Of a stretch of 24,662 bases of DNA, positions 22,491 through 24,662 are shown in pieces. Made by a program: the position numbers and the translations under genes. Position 1 is the stretch's first letter. The number at the start of each line of letters is the position of its first letter. The notes beneath the pieces were generated by a model. That model did no database searches. It was not told the DNA's origin and worked only from the letters and a program-made list of their open reading frames with translations. The stretch is from Bacillota bacterium (GTDB lineage: Bacteria > Bacillota_E > Symbiobacteriia > Symbiobacteriales > Symbiobacteriaceae), in NCBI GenBank assembly GCA_003242675.1, contig QGVE01000025.1, forward strand, positions 1-24,662. The letters are read 5' to 3'.

Positions 22491-23141
22491 TTACTCGCCC
22501 TCGAGCCGGGCGAGGCCGGCGGCGCTGCCGATGACCACCATGATGTCCCCCTCAGCGATCCGCTCCTCAGCCCGCGGGGAGACGATCAGCCGCTTCCCCC
22601 GCTTGATCGCCATCACGTTCAGGCCGAAGCGGTGGGGCAGGTCGAGTTCCCGGAGGCTCTTGCCCAGCACCGTGCGGGGCGGCGTGATCTCGGCCAGGCC
22701 GTACTCGTCGGAGAGGCGGACGTAGTCGATGATGCCGCCGGTGGCGATGTTGTGGGCCACCCGGATGCCCATGTCGCGCTGGGGGTAGACGACCCGGTCG
22801 ACCCCGAGCTGCTTCAGGATCCGGCCGTGGGCCTCATCCTGCGCCTGGGCCACCAGGTACGGCACGCCCAGCTCGCGGCAGTTGAGCACGGTGATGACGC
22901 TGGACTCCACGTTGTCGCCGATCGCCACCACCACGGTGTCGAACTCGGGGATGCGCAGCGCGCGCAGGACGGCCGGATCGGTGCAGTCGGCCCGCACCAC
23001 CCGGGGCAGGACCTGGGCCAGCTCGTCCACCCGGTCGGCGTCGACGTCCACCGCCAGCACGTACTGGCCGGCCTCCGCCAGCTCCTGCGCCAGGCTGGCG
23101 CCGAACCGCCCCAGCCCAATGACAGCATATCGCTTTGTCAT
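22491..23141 (-). CDS. TrkA/KtrA-type RCK subunit, upstream copy
   Basis: 216-residue RCK regulator. RCK_N opens RYAVIGLGRFGASLAQEL, with the dinucleotide-fold glycines and an acidic residue in VLAVDVD. The RCK_C domain (VLGKSLRELDLPHRFGLNV, AEGDIMVVIGSAAGL) completes the usual single-unit length. ATG at 23139-23141 with GGGAG 8 nt upstream. It starts only 33 nt after the terminator of the rplT operon, which leaves almost no room for its own promoter, so some expression may come from read-through. With the following trkH and second trkA it forms a K+ uptake operon. Confidence 0.9.
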   Translation of the reverse strand: MTKRYAVIGLGRFGASLAQELAEAGQYVLAVDVDADRVDELAQVLPRVVRADCTDPAVLRALRIPEFDTVVVAIGDNVESSVITVLNCRELGVPYLVAQAQDEAHGRILKQLGVDRVVYPQRDMGIRVAHNIATGGIIDYVRLSDEYGLAEITPPRTVLGKSLRELDLPHRFGLNVMAIKRGKRLIVSPRAEERIAEGDIMVVIGSAAGLARLEGE

Positions 23142-23174
23142 GTCGGCTACTCCCTTCGGGGCCGGAGTGGTTGC

Positions 23175-23203
23175 GACAGAAAAGCCCACCCTCTCGGGTG
23201 GGC
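23175..23203 (-). terminator. Intrinsic terminator after rplT
   Basis: On the minus strand GCCCACCC (23196-23203) pairs perfectly with GGGTGGGC (23184-23191) across the loop GAGA, followed by TTTTCTGTC. It lies 11 nt after the rplT stop codon. Confidence 0.92.
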
Positions 23204-23214
23204 GTGGGGGCCTG

Positions 23215-23568
23215 CTACAGGCTGGCCTTGGCCTTCTCCACCAGAGCGGAGAAACCGGCGGCATCGTTTACGGCGATGTCGGCCAGGACCTTGCGATTCA
23301 GCTGGATGCCGGCCTTGTGGAGACCGTTGATGAACTGGCTGTACGTCAGGCCGTTCATGCGGGCCGCGGCGTTGATGCGGGCGATCCACAGGCGCCGGAA
23401 GTTGCGCTTCCGCTGCCGCCGGTCGCGGCGGGCGTAGAACAGCGCCTTCATCACGGTCTCGTTGGCGGGCCGGAAGTGCTTGCTCCGGCTCCCGAAGTAA
23501 CCCTTGGCCAGCTTCAGGATCTTCTTATGACGAGCACGGGTAGTTTTCCCCGACTTGATGCGCGCCAT
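23215..23568 (-). CDS. rplT: Large ribosomal subunit protein bL20
   Basis: 117-residue ribosomal protein that binds 23S rRNA early in 50S assembly. Full family length: [60 protein letters not shown] and [17 protein letters not shown]. In Firmicutes L20 also represses this operon by stabilising termination in the infC leader, so it may act on the leader at 24399-24618. ATG at 23566-23568 behind GAGGAG. Confidence 0.98.
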   Translation of the reverse strand: MARIKSGKTTRARHKKILKLAKGYFGSRSKHFRPANETVMKALFYARRDRRQRKRNFRRLWIARINAAARMNGLTYSQFINGLHKAGIQLNRKVLADIAVNDAAGFSALVEKAKASL

Positions 23569-23636
23569 GATGTTCTCCTCCCCTGGCGCGGCACGGAGCG
23601 CCCGCTCCGCCGCGCGGACTTTCTTCTATCTATCGG

Positions 23637-23831
23637 CTAGTGAGGCAGGATCTCACGGATCTTCTTCTGGAACGACTTGGAGAGGACGGTGTTGCGCTTG
23701 AGGGCCCGGATGCGCCTCTCCCGCTTGTGGGTGTTCTTGTGGCTCTTGTTGCTCGGGTAATGCTTCACCAGGCCGCTGCCCGTCACCTTGAACCGCTTGG
23801 CAGCGCCGCGATGGGACTTCATCTTGGGCAT
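23637..23831 (-). CDS. rpmI: Large ribosomal subunit protein bL35
   Basis: 64-residue basic 50S protein beginning MPKMKSHRGAAKRFKVTGSG, with the conserved SNKSHKNTHKRERRIR core. Normal length. It lies between infC and rplT in the order conserved across bacteria. ATG at 23829-23831, 21 nt after the infC stop, with AGGAGG in the gap. Confidence 0.98.
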   Translation of the reverse strand: MPKMKSHRGAAKRFKVTGSGLVKHYPSNKSHKNTHKRERRIRALKRNTVLSKSFQKKIREILPH

Positions 23832-23852
23832 GGGTGGTTGACTCCTCCTTAG

Positions 23853-24398
23853 TTATTCCTGGCCCTGCTGGGCTGCTTTGGGTTCGAGATTGGCCTTGGG
23901 TGCGAGGATCATGACCATGTTCCGGCCCTCCAAGCGCGGCGGCCGCTCGACCACGCAGATGTCCTTCACGCTCTCCAGCAGCCGGTCGAGGACCTCCTTG
24001 CCCAGCTGCGCATGCACGACCTCACGGCCGCGGAACATGATCGTCGCCTTCACCTTGTCGCCGCTTCGCAGGAACGACTCGGCCTGGCGCTGACGGACGG
24101 CGAAGTCGTGGTCGTCGATGTTGGGCCGCATCTTGACCTCTTTGATGGTGATGACCTTCTGCTTCTTGCGCGCTTCGCGCTCCCGCTTCGCCTGCTCGTA
24201 CTTGTACCGGCCGTAGTCCATGAGCCTGCAGACCGGCGGCTTGGCATTCGGCGCCACCTCGACCAGATCGAGCCCGCGCTCCTGCGCGATGCGCAAGGCC
24301 TCGCGCGCCGAGAACACGCCGAGCTGCTCGCCGTTCTCGTCGATGAGCCGAACCTCGCGGGCCCTGACCATCTCGTTTACCCGGAGCTGGTCCTTGAT
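23853..24398 (-). CDS. infC: Translation initiation factor IF-3 (apparent AUC start)
   Basis: 181-residue factor that binds the 30S subunit and discriminates against wrong start codons. The N-domain (RVNEMVRAREVRLIDENGEQ, GLDLVEVAPNAKPPVCRLMD), a lysine/arginine-rich linker (YEQAKREREARKKQKV) and the C-domain (RPNIDDHDFAVRQRQAESFL, GDKVKATIMFRGREVVH, RPPRLEGRNMVMILAPK) are complete. The start must lie upstream of the ATG in RVNEMV. A strong AGGAGG (24408-24413) sits 9 nt before an in-frame ATC (24396-24398). No ATG, GTG or TTG lies in frame between them; an ATT and a GTG nearby are out of frame. AUU or AUC starts are known for infC and allow IF-3 to limit its own synthesis. Confidence 0.95.
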   Translation of the reverse strand: MKDQLRVNEMVRAREVRLIDENGEQLGVFSAREALRIAQERGLDLVEVAPNAKPPVCRLMDYGRYKYEQAKREREARKKQKVITIKEVKMRPNIDDHDFAVRQRQAESFLRSGDKVKATIMFRGREVVHAQLGKEVLDRLLESVKDICVVERPPRLEGRNMVMILAPKANLEPKAAQQGQE

Positions 24399-24618
24399 AA
24401 ATGAACACCTCCTGACTGCTGAAACGGGCAGCCTCGTCCCCAAGCACACAGCAAGACACAGCAGAAACGGGTGGCCTCCGGCCACCCGCATTCTAAGCTG
24501 AGCTTGCTCCGCCGCGCGCCCGCGGCGAACCTTCGTACTCAACCTCGAAACCGTACTGGCAACCGGCCGTACGGTGAGAAGCGGTGGCTTCTGCTTCTGA
24601 GGTCCCGTTCTTGCTTGC
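24399..24618 (-). promoter_or_regulatory. infC operon leader (possible L20-type attenuation leader)
   Basis: About 220 nt separate the predicted transcription start (~24618) from infC. The stretch holds the attenuator-like hairpin at 24468-24488, the AGGAGG for infC at 24408-24413, and further GC-rich inverted segments around 24505-24530. In Bacillus the same operon is controlled by L20 binding such a leader. Neither position nor content conflicts with that, but I cannot verify the L20-binding fold. Confidence 0.5.
24457..24488 (-). terminator. Attenuator-like hairpin in the infC leader
   Basis: On the minus strand CGGGTGGCC (24480-24488) pairs over 9 bp with GGCCACCCG (24468-24476) across the loop GGA, followed by TTTCTGCTGTG. 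The U-tract is short, which fits a conditional rather than a constitutive terminator. It lies ~70 nt before the infC start. Confidence 0.65.
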
Positions 24619-24624
24619 GTGGAG

Positions 24625-24653
24625 AGATTACCACGTCGTTCACGGGTTGTCAA
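24625..24653 (-). promoter_or_regulatory. Consensus sigma-A promoter of infC-rpmI-rplT
   Basis: On the minus strand a perfect TTGACA (24648-24653), a 17-nt spacer and TAATCT (24625-24630, four of six) predict transcription from about 24618. This is the best -35 box in the window. Confidence 0.8.
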
Positions 24654-24662
24654 GCATCCCCA

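Overview
All genes in this window are read from the minus strand, so the biological order runs from high to low coordinates. The DNA is very GC-rich, with AT-rich promoters. Several features point to a high-GC thermophilic Firmicute: infC-rpmI-rplT with a Firmicutes-style leader, a T-box leader in front of pheST, a YqzL-like microprotein, a PheS with a four-cysteine knuckle, CsaB, and a cluster of CCA-encoding tRNAs. A Symbiobacterium relative is my best guess; this is inferred from gene content and style, not from a database match.

Layout from the right end. (1) 24662-23175: translation operon infC-rpmI-rplT, with a consensus sigma-A promoter, a ~220-nt leader containing an attenuator-like hairpin, an apparent AUC start codon for infC, and an intrinsic terminator. 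(2) 23141-19631: K+ uptake genes trkA-trkH-trkA, translationally coupled to a SpoU/TrmH-type RNA methyltransferase. (3) 19575-12542: a six-gene cell-envelope glycan cluster (GT4 glycosyltransferase, DUF4330 protein, O-antigen-ligase-like polymerase/ligase, second GT4 glycosyltransferase, MurJ/MviN flippase, CsaB pyruvyl transferase). It plausibly makes, flips, joins and pyruvylates a secondary cell-wall polysaccharide, the usual anchor for SLH-domain S-layer proteins. (4) 12503-8226: a promoter, a 32-residue YqzL-like protein, a phenylalanine T-box riboswitch with its terminator, pheS-pheT and a strong terminator. (5) 8020-2579: a five-gene peptide-type ABC importer operon (substrate-binding lipoprotein, two permeases, two ATPases). 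(6) 2545-1447: eight tRNA genes (Gly-CCC, Lys-CTT, Asp-GTC, Ala-CGC, Arg-ACG, Ser-GGA, Pro-GGG, Pro-CGG) with two promoters, an unusual heptamer-repeat spacer, a perfect 15-bp hairpin and a terminator. (7) 1233-1: an MFS transporter with a one-base frameshift, cut by the window edge.

The most unusual observation is the ABC-importer binding protein (6434-8020). It reads as a circular permutation of the SBP_bac_5 family: the lobe normally at the C-terminus directly follows the lipoprotein signal, and the lobe normally at the N-terminus comes after it. Other points of note are a ~70-residue insertion in the B5 region of PheT, the non-canonical infC start, the split TrkA arrangement, and the envelope cluster lying between the methyltransferase and pheST, which are close neighbours in Bacillus.
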